A DNA stretch of 30,245 bases. Source: a virus. The position numbers were made by a program, and so were the translations under genes. Location of the stretch: the IMG/VR virus record IMGVR_UViG_3300042534_000315, positions 1-30,245 of that record, one strand, 5' to 3'. The notes under the pieces are model-generated. The model did not search any database. It worked only from the letters and a program-made list of their open reading frames with translations, and was not told where the DNA came from. Below are positions 23,693 through 29,267 of this stretch, piece after piece. Each line of letters starts with the position of its first letter. Positions within the stretch are counted from its first letter, which is position 1.

Positions 23693-24250
23693 TTAATTAT
23701 TTTGCAATTTCTCCAGCTCAAGCGCTCTGGCGTTGTAGGCTGCCTTGATTTCTTTGAGGTCATCAATGGTGTAATGCTTTGCATCGTGCGGCCCTTCTAA
23801 TGTTGCCAGCCTGTCAGCTCCGATCTTCTTTTCCAAGTTGATGCGATATGCTGCGATATTGCCGGACAACTCAAGGTTGCAGCGTTTGTTGCATTGCTTA
23901 TGAATGTTATCCTCGCTAAATCTCAGTTCTGGATGTCCTCCCCGCGTCAAGTAATGGCCAGCACAGTATTGTATATCGCGCCTAGTCGTACCGCAGCTTA
24001 TACATGGCTCGCTATAGTCCCTTGCCCTAATAAACCGATTCACCGCCCTCTGAGCGTCATCTGCCCACTCTCGCTTAGTCTTGATCTTCTCTTTCAGGCG
24101 CTTTGTCTCCCGCTTGAACTCCTTTTCCCTGTTCTGGTAGGTCAGCTCAAACGCACATTTAGTGCTACAAACAACAGATGTCGTGGAAAAAGGCCGGAAC
24201 ATATCTCCGCAAATACGACACTTTTTCTTCTTTACTGGCTTATTACCCAT
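23693..24250 (-). CDS. ninG: NinG/Rap-like recombination protein
   Basis: A 185-residue protein from ATG 24250, which overlaps the upstream stop; longer starts at 24265 or above are possible. It has an N-terminal cysteine pair (KKCRICGDMFRPF, CSTKCAFE), a basic central coil and the conserved block FIRARDYSEPCISCGTTRRD, followed by AGHYLTRGGHPELRF and NIHKQCN, matching lambda NinG. NinG (Rap) is a structure-specific nuclease stimulating recombination. It is the last nin gene before the accessory operon. Confidence 0.9.
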   Translation of the reverse strand: MGNKPVKKKKCRICGDMFRPFSTTSVVCSTKCAFELTYQNREKEFKRETKRLKEKIKTKREWADDAQRAVNRFIRARDYSEPCISCGTTRRDIQYCAGHYLTRGGHPELRFSEDNIHKQCNKRCNLELSGNIAAYRINLEKKIGADRLATLEGPHDAKHYTIDDLKEIKAAYNARALELEKLQNN

Positions 24251-24554
24251 CAATCCATTCGCCATACAGCTTTGATGCTTCATACATTGAGTCCTCTGCC
24301 TCTTCCAGTAATTCAGAGCCGCTTTTACACTCCATCTCTGATAGCTTTCTATTAAGCTCTACTATTTGTTTGGATAGGGCGAGGTTTTTGGCTTCGACCA
24401 TAATAGCAAGATCGTCAACTAGGTCGTCAATCAGCTCTTGCAGCTCATCTGGATCAAGCTTTACCCAATCGCACTTACATCCAGCCCTATCCACTCCATC
24501 GTGAACATTGGCATCTATCCACGATTTAGCCCATGCTTTTAATTCTTTGCTCAC
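24243..24554 (-). CDS. hypothetical protein of the nin region
   Basis: A 103-residue, acidic, helical protein (LDPDELQELIDDLVDDLAIM ... LLEEAEDSMYEASKLYGEWI). It starts at GTG 24554 after GGGGGTTGAT. It lies between the NinB-like and NinG genes, where lambdoid phages carry small non-essential ORFs. Family not recognised. Confidence 0.6.
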   Translation of the reverse strand: MSKELKAWAKSWIDANVHDGVDRAGCKCDWVKLDPDELQELIDDLVDDLAIMVEAKNLALSKQIVELNRKLSEMECKSGSELLEEAEDSMYEASKLYGEWIDG

Positions 24555-24590
24555 ATCAACCCCCTAGTTGTTATAAATTACAAATATACC

Positions 24591-24974
24591 CTAACCGTTA
24601 TATCTGGCAGACGGTAGCGTTATCCCAGCCTCTGCTGCGATGCGGTACGTTCCCTCAATAAGCTCAGAATAGCTTGGCTTTGCCTGCGCCTCGCTGCTCT
24701 CTGTCACCTCCTTTTCGATAGAGCCGATCTTTATTGTCTTGGTTCCGAGAAGCGCCTTTTTCACCAGCTCCTTCACCTCTTCCTTGGTGTATCCGGTTTC
24801 TTGGCTAATCACCCCCAACAGGAAATGCCAGAACCCGCGCATTTCCGCGCTCTTATCCTCCCTGTGCTTCTCAATCGTCACATCCATATCATCCTCGCCC
24901 ATAATGTCCTTAACCGCCTGAATCGCGTTTATTTTGACTTGCTTAGAGTTTAGGTGGAAAACGCGCTTGTTCAT
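24591..24974 (-). CDS. ninB: NinB/Orf-like recombination mediator
   Basis: A 127-residue protein from ATG 24974, preceded by GGAGATAGAG. The middle part DVTIEKHREDKSAEMRGFWH then FLLGVISQETGYTKEEVKEL follows the NinB pattern (I.......S..QNR..W..L......). The C-terminus (YSELIEGTYRIAAEAGITL) also suits. Lambda Orf/NinB binds SSB and single-stranded DNA and helps Red recombination. The gene starts right after an attC-like element, at the edge of the inserted small-gene cluster. Confidence 0.65.
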   Translation of the reverse strand: MNKRVFHLNSKQVKINAIQAVKDIMGEDDMDVTIEKHREDKSAEMRGFWHFLLGVISQETGYTKEEVKELVKKALLGTKTIKIGSIEKEVTESSEAQAKPSYSELIEGTYRIAAEAGITLPSARYNG

Positions 24975-24991
24975 CTCTATCTCCAATTATT

Positions 24992-25046
24992 ATATAACAG
25001 GTCGCTAACACGGACGCTGATGCGCCGGTTAGCTTGGCTGTTAGTG
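24992..25046 (-). other. attC-like site M1
   Basis: Read on the minus strand: box CACTAAC (25046-25040, containing the TAA stop of the adjacent gene), spacer, stem GCTAAC-CGG-CGC, loop ATCA, stem GCG-T-CCG-T-GTTAGC (25033-25004), spacer, box GTTATAT (24998-24992). All twelve stem pairs form, and two unpaired T bases sit on the 3' arm, the pattern of extrahelical bases of integron attC sites. The first two bases of the left box depart from the consensus RYYYAAC. The outer boxes and spacers match site P2 at 29641. Confidence 0.75.
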
Positions 25047-25256
25047 CACGGCAATTACTTCAATATCGTCAACCGTGCCAATGACTTTTCCATATCTTTT
25101 AACAGGCCTGCCATTTTGCTCAGGGTAGCAATGAGCTACTCCAGGCTGAAAATCATCATATTGTTCTTTTGTAGCAATACCATCCTCAATTAAAAATAGA
25201 TCATCTCTATCTCCAAGAGCATTTTTTAAATCACCATGTAATCGTATTTTTTGCAT
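25041..25256 (-). CDS. cassette-borne hypothetical protein
   Basis: A 71-residue protein (MQKIRLHGDLKNALGDRDDL ... GVAHCYPEQNGRPVKRYGKV). GGAG lies ten bases before the ATG. Its stop is inside the left box of attC-like site M1 and its start follows the right box of M2, so it is a complete cassette-like unit of about 280 bp. Function not recognised. Confidence 0.6.
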   Translation of the reverse strand: MQKIRLHGDLKNALGDRDDLFLIEDGIATKEQYDDFQPGVAHCYPEQNGRPVKRYGKVIGTVDDIEVIAVH

Positions 25257-25275
25257 GTCTTTTACTCCAAAACTG

Positions 25276-25359
25276 CACTAACAAATAAATTAAGCCGGAC
25301 GGTTATACAGCGGCGTTCTTTCCGGCATGGTCACGCCGCCGCTTATCATGCTGTTAGGC
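25276..25359 (-). other. attC-like site M2
   Basis: Minus strand: box GCCTAAC (25359-25353, a full match to RYYYAAC), spacer AGCAT, arm TAAGCGG, an inner CGGCGT/ACGCCG hairpin region, arm CCGGCTTA, and a right box GTTAGTG (25282-25276). The arms pair with one unpaired G on the 3' arm. The right box departs from GTTRRRY in its last two bases. It is 84 bases long, within the known attC range. The upstream gene stops three bases before it. Confidence 0.6.
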
Positions 25360-25361
25360 AT

Positions 25362-25547
25362 TCAATAATCACTTTTGCCATCTTGCGAATTTATTACCTC
25401 TGCAACAGTAACCTTACAGTCATTTAATCCATCATTAGTGAATAAATCTTTAATGAATTCATCCCTCTCTTTTTTTGCTTCATCAAGTGTTTCGCAGTAA
25501 GCGACCTGTGGGTAATAAGGATGATCTGCAACCACAATAAATTTCAT
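25362..25547 (-). CDS. cassette-borne hypothetical protein
   Basis: A 61-residue protein (MKFIVVADHPYYPQVAYCET, then LDEAKKERDEFIKDL). The alternating strand/helix pattern suggests a small alpha/beta fold. Its start overlaps the end of a 32-residue ORF (ATGA). It is followed directly by attC-like site M2. Function not recognised. Confidence 0.6.
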   Translation of the reverse strand: MKFIVVADHPYYPQVAYCETLDEAKKERDEFIKDLFTNDGLNDCKVTVAEVINSQDGKSDY

Positions 25548-25642
25548 TTTTCACCTCTAAACGTGTACACACCGTCACGTCTCTTTTTTGCTCGATCAGC
25601 TATTGCATTCTCGTTTTCAATATTAAGTCCGTAAGTAACCAT
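25544..25642 (-). CDS. 32-residue micro-protein, first ORF of a two-gene cassette
   Basis: Starting at ATG 25642 with ACGGAG ten bases upstream, the frame reads MVTYGLNIENENAIADRAKK and ends RRDGVYTFRGEK. Its stop overlaps the start of the 61-residue gene (ATGA), so both are probably made from one message. The start is 23 bases past the right box of attC-like site M3. Function unknown. Confidence 0.5.
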   Translation of the reverse strand: MVTYGLNIENENAIADRAKKRRDGVYTFRGEK

Positions 25643-25664
25643 ATATCACTCCGTATCAGCAGCC

Positions 25665-25748
25665 GTATAACACGGCGCTCAATTTGACCGCGATACTGCG
25701 GAACATTTCTCACCACCTGTGGGCGGCAAATTAGCTAAATCGTTATAG
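25665..25748 (-). other. attC-like site M3
   Basis: Minus strand: box CTATAAC (25748-25742, includes the TAA stop of the adjacent gene), spacer GATTT, arm GCTAATTTGCCGC (25735-25723), a 31-base variable region with a CCAC/GTGG hairpin, arm GCGGTCAAATTGAGC (25691-25677), spacer, box GTTATAC (25671-25665). Thirteen base pairs form and exactly two bases, T and G, are left out, both on the 3' arm. This is the arrangement of extrahelical bases that sets strand choice in attC recombination. The site is the clearest of the minus-strand set. Confidence 0.75.
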
Positions 25749-25928
25749 CGCTTTGCGGTTTTGCGCGAAATTAAGCACTGATAAGTAGCGGTTATATTTC
25801 CTACTCGTTTTCCATGCAAACCATTTCGCGGCAAGGGCCTGCCCCCAGTCAAACCATATCAGGCTTGCCCACACTGATGCTGATATTTCGTAGTCTAAAA
25901 ACTGCTTTCTACGCTCTTCTGGTGTCAT
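25743..25928 (-). CDS. cassette-borne hypothetical protein
   Basis: A 61-residue protein from ATG 25928 (a longer frame would need TTG). It is rich in aromatic residues (SASVWASLIWFDWGQALAAK, then WFAWKTSRKYNRYL), with a possible hydrophobic helix at about 15-38, and ends in basic residues. Its stop is inside the left box of site M3. The leader GCGAGGTTGAT also precedes the plus-strand cassette gene at 29281. Function unknown; possibly membrane-associated. Confidence 0.6.
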   Translation of the reverse strand: MTPEERRKQFLDYEISASVWASLIWFDWGQALAAKWFAWKTSRKYNRYLSVLNFAQNRKAL

Positions 25929-25957
25929 TTCTATCAACCTCGCGCTTTAAAACGCCG

Positions 25958-26389
25958 TTATGTGTAAGCAGCAACAATCTTTAAACATTGCGCCTCTGTT
26001 GGTTTGCATGGTGGGGCATTCTCATACAATAACCACATTGCATCTGTAGCACCTCTGCTTTTATACCAGCTTACCCACAGTGCTAACGGGCTATCATCAA
26101 GCTCTATGTGGTCAACTTTAATCGTCGCGTACTTCTGGTCTTCGCAATACTGGTAATCTACGCCATGTGGTAAGTCTTGCCCTTCGTAGCAAATATCTCT
26201 AATCAAGTTTGTAGTTGCACAGTTCCAGTTCTCGCTAAATCGCCCACCTTCAAACGCACATCTAGGGCTGCTACCTTCCCATGTTTGCCCGCGCTTAGTG
26301 CAGGCGTCACACATAACAAGGCGCTCAACTGGAGGCGCTTTTGTATCGGCCTGCTCGCCATTCTCATCTGTTTTAATATCATCACTCAT
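25958..26389 (-). CDS. cysteine-containing hypothetical protein
   Basis: A 143-residue protein from ATG 26389 (AGGAGATGTGAAA before it). After an acidic N-terminus it carries VMCDACTKRGQTWEGSSPRC then FEGGRFSENWNCATTNLIRD; the cysteines (CDAC...C...C) could bind a metal. The C-terminus is IVAAYT. Its stop codon lies in ACATAAC, which looks like the left box of an attC site, but the rest of that site is missing and the next gene starts 30 bases on. Function not recognised. Confidence 0.6.
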   Translation of the reverse strand: MSDDIKTDENGEQADTKAPPVERLVMCDACTKRGQTWEGSSPRCAFEGGRFSENWNCATTNLIRDICYEGQDLPHGVDYQYCEDQKYATIKVDHIELDDSPLALWVSWYKSRGATDAMWLLYENAPPCKPTEAQCLKIVAAYT

Positions 26390-26400
26390 TTTCACATCTC

Positions 26401-26437
26401 CTGTAATTTCGCGCCCAAGTTAGCTAGGCTGTTATTC
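26401..26437 (-). other. degenerate left half of an attC-like site
   Basis: On the minus strand GAATAAC (26437-26431) is followed by AGCCT and AGCTAACTTGG. This copies the left half of P2 and M1 (TAACAGCCAAGCTAA). The returning arm and GTT box are absent; the leader of the next gene follows. I see it as a decayed or recombined site. A frame ending ...FLTSRNE stops inside it. Confidence 0.4.
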
Positions 26438-26546
26438 ATTGCGGCTAGTCAGGAACTTAATCTTGATGTATGCGCCTAAGCGCCCCCACCGCAAGTACAA
26501 TATATATTAATTTGCTGGGTGTTTGTATATCCCATTGTGGGTAGTT

Positions 26547-26741
26547 TTACCTGATTTCATCAATTAATTGTCCCATCTTTACCCTATCCCCACTATAGCG
26601 ATCTACCCATGCGTTGAGTAGGTCTTTTCTGCCAGCGAAGATTAGCAGCTTTGCCCGCCTTGCCTGGTGTTTCATCCTGGCTTCTGGTGTCATGGCTGGG
26701 TCAAACCAGTTGGGGCGGAGTTTTTCGGTTGTGGTTTTGAT
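26547..26741 (-). CDS. small basic protein with apparent ATC start
   Basis: The frame from 26741 encodes about 64 residues (KTTTEKLRPNWFDPAMTPEA, then RMKHQARRAKLLIFAGRKDL). Before it is the usual phage leader GGAGATAGAG, but the codon in start position is ATC, not ATG. An in-frame stop lies eleven codons upstream and no ATG, GTG or TTG intervenes. Either initiation is at ATC or at the internal ATG 26693 (48 residues), or a single substitution has damaged the start. Function not recognised. Confidence 0.5.
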   Translation of the reverse strand: MKTTTEKLRPNWFDPAMTPEARMKHQARRAKLLIFAGRKDLLNAWVDRYSGDRVKMGQLIDEIR

Positions 26742-26781
26742 CTCTATCTCCTCTCTATCTCTCTTGATTATCTACTTTACT

Positions 26782-26994
26782 CTACGCATCAGTAATCACA
26801 AACCTGTCCGATTTCTTGTTTAGGTCTGTATAAACGGCAATGGATGGTCTGGTTTCTGTTTTCCCAAAAATTGTAGCATAACAATACTGGCTACCGTAGT
26901 TTGATATTCTGCCTTTAATCATAACCTGTGCGACCAACTGTATAGCCGTTTCATCGCCTGAGCTGCTTCTGTTGTCTATAATTATTTTACCCAT
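26782..26994 (-). CDS. small hypothetical protein
   Basis: A 70-residue protein (MGKIIIDNRSSSGDETAIQL, then VAQVMIKGRISNYGSQYCYA). Beta-rich pattern with GKTETRPSIAVYTDLNKKSD at the C-terminal side. GAGGAT precedes its ATG. It belongs to the replication operon downstream of the P-like gene. Family not recognised. Confidence 0.6.
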   Translation of the reverse strand: MGKIIIDNRSSSGDETAIQLVAQVMIKGRISNYGSQYCYATIFGKTETRPSIAVYTDLNKKSDRFVITDA

Positions 26995-27032
26995 CTCGCA
27001 CTATCCTCTCTATCTCTCTTTAATTAACCGAT

Positions 27033-27263
27033 TCACAAGCCCATTCCGCCAGACTTGAACTTTCCGTTGTTGAATGGCGTTCTGTCAGATCCACGCCGAC
27101 CTGCTCCGCTCTTGCTAACCATTGGAAGGAATACAATATCATGGTCTGATACGCCCTTCCAAGTTGAACATCTTTTCACAATAGCCGCATAGCTTGCTGC
27201 ATTAGGTAGCTCACTGGCCTGCTTCATGGTGTAGTCTTTGCCGTTGATGTTAAGTAGTCGCAC
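27033..27263 (-). CDS. small hypothetical protein
   Basis: A 76-residue protein with a GTG start at 27263 preceded by GAGGAGATG. It reads MRLLNINGKDYTMKQASELP ... KRCSTWKGVSDHDIVFLPMV, with a glycine/lysine-rich tail. The central part could be a small DNA-binding helix pair, but I cannot confirm that. It overlaps the P-like gene by 14 bases. Confidence 0.55.
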   Translation of the reverse strand: MRLLNINGKDYTMKQASELPNAASYAAIVKRCSTWKGVSDHDIVFLPMVSKSGAGRRGSDRTPFNNGKFKSGGMGL

Positions 27264-27642
27264 GGAACATCTCCTCTTTCATTTTTCTGAATTTTTCCAG
27301 ACTAGCAAGTTTCTCCTCTGGCGTTAATTCTGGCTTGTCGTGAGTCAGCTCGATGTATTTTGGCGGCCTGTAATCTTTCGCTATCTGTCTGAATTCTGCG
27401 ATGCTTGGCGGCCAAGCTAGATTATCTCTGCAATGGTCTAGCGCCCTCTTCACATCATCTCCACTCAACCCAGATAAGCCTTGCGCCCATTCATTCATCG
27501 ACAGCTCCATAAGCTGCTCAATATCAAGCTGGTTATTTCCTTGGTACTGCTCCATAAATTTCTTAGGATAAATTGCTCTCAATTTTGTGAACAATGCCAC
27601 TACCCATTTGCGATCCATTGGTTGCTTCTGTGAGTTTATCAT
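27250..27642 (-). CDS. lambda P-like replication protein / helicase loader
   Basis: A 130-residue protein starting at ATG 27642 with a strong GGAGG inside the end of the O-like gene (80-base overlap). The segment VVALFTKLRAIYPKKFMEQY followed by EWAQGLSGLSGDDVKRALDH and LAWPPSIAEFRQIAK follows the lambda P pattern (LF..L...P.......W..al......d...A........PpS..eF...). It is shorter than lambda P (233 residues). P recruits the host DnaB helicase to the O-bound origin. The context just after O supports the call. Confidence 0.7.
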   Translation of the reverse strand: MINSQKQPMDRKWVVALFTKLRAIYPKKFMEQYQGNNQLDIEQLMELSMNEWAQGLSGLSGDDVKRALDHCRDNLAWPPSIAEFRQIAKDYRPPKYIELTHDKPELTPEEKLASLEKFRKMKEEMFRATT

Positions 27643-28324
27643 TTAAAAATCCTCCAATATCAAAGTTTTTGTTTTCAGGTATAACCTTTCCTACGTTGTG
27701 GGCAAACTGCTCAAGTTTATCGCCCTCCCTGCAAATCAGCTCTAAATCATCGTAAACAGTTCCGGTATCATTTTTGCCCATGTGATACGGTGATCTTGCA
27801 CACCCATCTATTGCCAGCAATATAGTCTCTACATCGTAACCATCATCTAGTCTCGCAGAAACCTTTGTTTTTCGTTTAGCTGTTAATTTTGCCTGACTAC
27901 CTTTTTGCATAACCTTTTTCCAGTAGTCGAAAATATCGAAAATATCTCTGTCTCTTCTCTGTCTCTTCTCTGTCTCTGTCTCTGTCTCTGGGGTTACTAT
28001 CTCGTTACGGTTTTGTAACGGTTTCGTTACGGATTCAATACGTTCAATGAAATCAGCATCTTGCAGCTCATCAATGCACTTATCAATCAGTTTTTCAGGC
28101 TGCCTAAGTCTAAAAGATATTACTTGGGTTCCATGCCGAATTAATCCTGATGTTGGATCTTCATCTTCGCAAGCCAGCAGCCAAAGCATCGGCAGCAAAG
28201 CCCTTGAGTCTGCGCTCATAGATTGAAATTGATAGTCATCAAGTATCGCCCTATGGAATCTAATCCAAGGAGGCCTCCTGTCTTTATAGGACTGGAATTT
28301 TGACCAGTTTTTAATTTTGACCAT
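27563..28324 (-). CDS. O-like replication initiator
   Basis: A 253-residue protein. The first 100 residues (IKNWSKFQSYKDRRPPWIRF, ...MSADSRALLPMLWLLACEDE, ...GTQVISFRLRQPEKLIDKCI) are the winged-helix type domain of phage O-like/replisome-organiser proteins. A low-complexity linker (PETETETEKRQRRDRD) follows, then a C-terminal helical domain. An 11-bp iteron array lies inside the gene, as the origin does in lambda O. Its ATG overlaps the stop of the HTH gene. Confidence 0.75.
   Translation of the reverse strand: MVKIKNWSKFQSYKDRRPPWIRFHRAILDDYQFQSMSADSRALLPMLWLLACEDEDPTSGLIRHGTQVISFRLRQPEKLIDKCIDELQDADFIERIESVTKPLQNRNEIVTPETETETEKRQRRDRDIFDIFDYWKKVMQKGSQAKLTAKRKTKVSARLDDGYDVETILLAIDGCARSPYHMGKNDTGTVYDDLELICREGDKLEQFAHNVGKVIPENKNFDIGGFLNDKLTEATNGSQMGSGIVHKIESNLS
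27993..28036. other. candidate replication origin: four 11-bp iterons
   Basis: On the plus strand four repeats begin at exactly 11-base steps: GTTACTATCTC (27993), GTTACGGTTTT (28004), GTAACGGTTTC (28015) and GTTACGGATTC (28026). The period equals about one helical turn. They lie in the middle of the O-like gene, where lambda and P22 keep their ori iterons, and are next to a purine/pyrimidine run of GAGACA units (27953-27990). Confidence 0.6.
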
Positions 28325-28325
28325 A

Positions 28326-28493
28326 TCACTCTCCAGAGAAATAGTCGCTCAACTTCTTTAGCGTTTCATAGCTCGGAACTGTCTTGCCGTTCTTTATATG
28401 GCGCAAGGTGTTAGCATGGATGCCAACGCGATCTGCCACAATCGGGATACTGCGATCCTGGAGTGCGCCAATCACCTCTTCAAGTGTCATCAT
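28326..28493 (-). CDS. 55-residue HTH regulator (Cro/CI-like)
   Basis: From ATG 28493 the protein reads MMTLEEVIGALQDRSIPIVA then DRVGIHANTLRHIKNGKTVP; this is a compact helix-turn-helix (about residues 16-42) of the XRE type. AGGAGATG stands before the double ATG. It is the first gene of the leftward operon, followed with overlap by the O-like gene, the place of cro/cII in lambda. It probably acts on the overlapping promoters just upstream. Confidence 0.75.
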   Translation of the reverse strand: MMTLEEVIGALQDRSIPIVADRVGIHANTLRHIKNGKTVPSYETLKKLSDYFSGE

Positions 28494-28526
28494 TCTTTAC
28501 ATCTCCTAGTTATTAACAATCTACAG

Positions 28527-28555
28527 TTGAGATATTAAACGACTCATTGTATAAT
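28527..28555 (+). promoter_or_regulatory. rightward promoter of the control region
   Basis: TTGAGA (28527-28532) and a perfect TATAAT (28550-28555) are 17 bases apart. Transcription would start near 28562 and reach the gene at 28690 after a leader of about 128 bases. It overlaps the leftward promoter almost completely. Confidence 0.75.
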
Positions 28556-28560
28556 GTCAA
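28532..28560 (-). promoter_or_regulatory. leftward promoter of the HTH/replication operon
   Basis: On the minus strand a perfect TTGACA (28560-28555) and TAATAT (28537-28532) are 17 bases apart. The start would be near 28525, some 30 bases before the HTH gene. Flanking 6-bp arms AGTTGA (28525-28530) and TCAACT (28557-28562) make the region an imperfect palindrome, a possible operator. Confidence 0.75.
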
Positions 28561-28573
28561 CTATGAGATTAGC

Positions 28574-28666
28574 GAATAGCAAACAATCAACAGCAAACAA
28601 AACTAATGCCCATATAAAAACAATCGTCTGTAACTTATCTGTATATTTGCTATTCTGCTTACAGAC
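28574..28666 (+). promoter_or_regulatory. inverted repeats in the rightward leader
   Basis: This part of the 28494-28689 spacer holds two perfect inverted repeats: GAATAGCAAA / TTTGCTATTC (28574-28583, 28646-28655) and GTCTGTAA / TTACAGAC (28626-28633, 28659-28666). A direct repeat AGCAAACAA occurs at 28578 and 28592. They could be operators or RNA structure in the leader; the two inverted repeats interlock. Confidence 0.5.
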
Positions 28667-28689
28667 AACAACGAAACAGGAGATAGAAG

Positions 28690-28962
28690 ATGGACATAAG
28701 TAAGTTGAATTTTAAGCCTCACGATATAGGAATTGGCGGAACTCACGCAACTATCGAGTTTGATAATGGGTATGGCGCAAGCATTGTAACTGGGCCTATG
28801 TTCTATACAAGCGATCATCGGCCTTACGAGCTTGCCGTGCTTCATAATGGCAAATTGACCTACGATACGCCGATTACAGAGGACGTTCTTGGGTATCTAG
28901 TTGCCGCAGAAGTTGAGTCCACGCTTGATGAGATTGCTGCCCTGCCAGAGGATAAGTCATGA
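28690..28962 (+). CDS. hypothetical protein, first rightward gene
   Basis: A 90-residue protein (MDISKLNFKPHDIGIGGTHA ... SIVTGPMFYTSDHRPYELAV) with beta-rich middle and helical C-terminus (EVESTLDEIAALPED). AGGAGATAGAAG precedes the ATG. It is transcribed from the rightward promoter and overlaps the next gene by four bases. Not a repressor by sequence; function not recognised. Confidence 0.65.
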   Translation: MDISKLNFKPHDIGIGGTHATIEFDNGYGASIVTGPMFYTSDHRPYELAVLHNGKLTYDTPITEDVLGYLVAAEVESTLDEIAALPEDKS

Positions 28963-29201
28963 GCCTAGCCAACCTATCTGTCATTATGGGCAGAATCAAA
29001 ACAGCCACGGAAAAGTCGCCTATTGCGGTGTTTAAGTCTACCGTGGAAGGATATAGAGAAGATGGGATGCTTGATGCGGTATTTGGTGATACCGTGCGCA
29101 CAACGGCAAGGATTAAATCTGGCGACCCTGACTACATCGGCTCATATTGTCAGGATATGGATTTGATTAAGGTTAAGTCATCGCTGAGGATGTATGTTTA
29201 G
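28959..29201 (+). CDS. hypothetical protein
   Basis: An 80-residue protein (MSLANLSVIMGRIKTATEKS ... DTVRTTARIKSGDPDYIGSY). It starts within the upstream stop (ATGA) and its TAG is directly followed by attC-like site P1. Function not recognised. Confidence 0.6.
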   Translation: MSLANLSVIMGRIKTATEKSPIAVFKSTVEGYREDGMLDAVFGDTVRTTARIKSGDPDYIGSYCQDMDLIKVKSSLRMYV

Positions 29202-29267
29202 GGATAACGCTTCGTTTCAGCGTGGCGAGACGCAGGCGAAGCATCCGACTGGAAACGATTGTTAGAT
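29202..29267 (+). other. attC-like site P1
   Basis: Left box GGATAAC (29202-29208), spacer GCTTC, arm GTTTCAG (29214-29220), central region with GCGT/ACGC, arm CTGGAAAC (29249-29256), spacer GATT, right box GTTAGAT (29261-29267). The arms pair over seven bases with one unpaired G on the 3' arm. The right box is a full match to GTTRRRY and equals that of the aadA1 attC. The left box deviates from RYYYAAC at two positions. Confidence 0.7.

Noticed and set aside
24992-25748. Intergenic hairpins considered as ordinary Rho-independent terminators
   Set aside because: No U-run follows in the direction of transcription, and the arms carry unpaired bases on one side only together with AAC/GTT end boxes, which terminators do not need.
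26440-26546. Short frames (about 19-22 codons) between the ATC-start gene and the degenerate half site
   Set aside because: No ribosome binding site; one ends in FLTSRNE at the half site and may be the tail of a lost cassette gene, but it is too short to support.
27953-27990. GAGACA-rich run considered as a CRISPR-like or microsatellite array
   Set aside because: Units are only six bases without spacers and lie in frame within the O-like gene as its charged linker; treated as part of the origin region at most.
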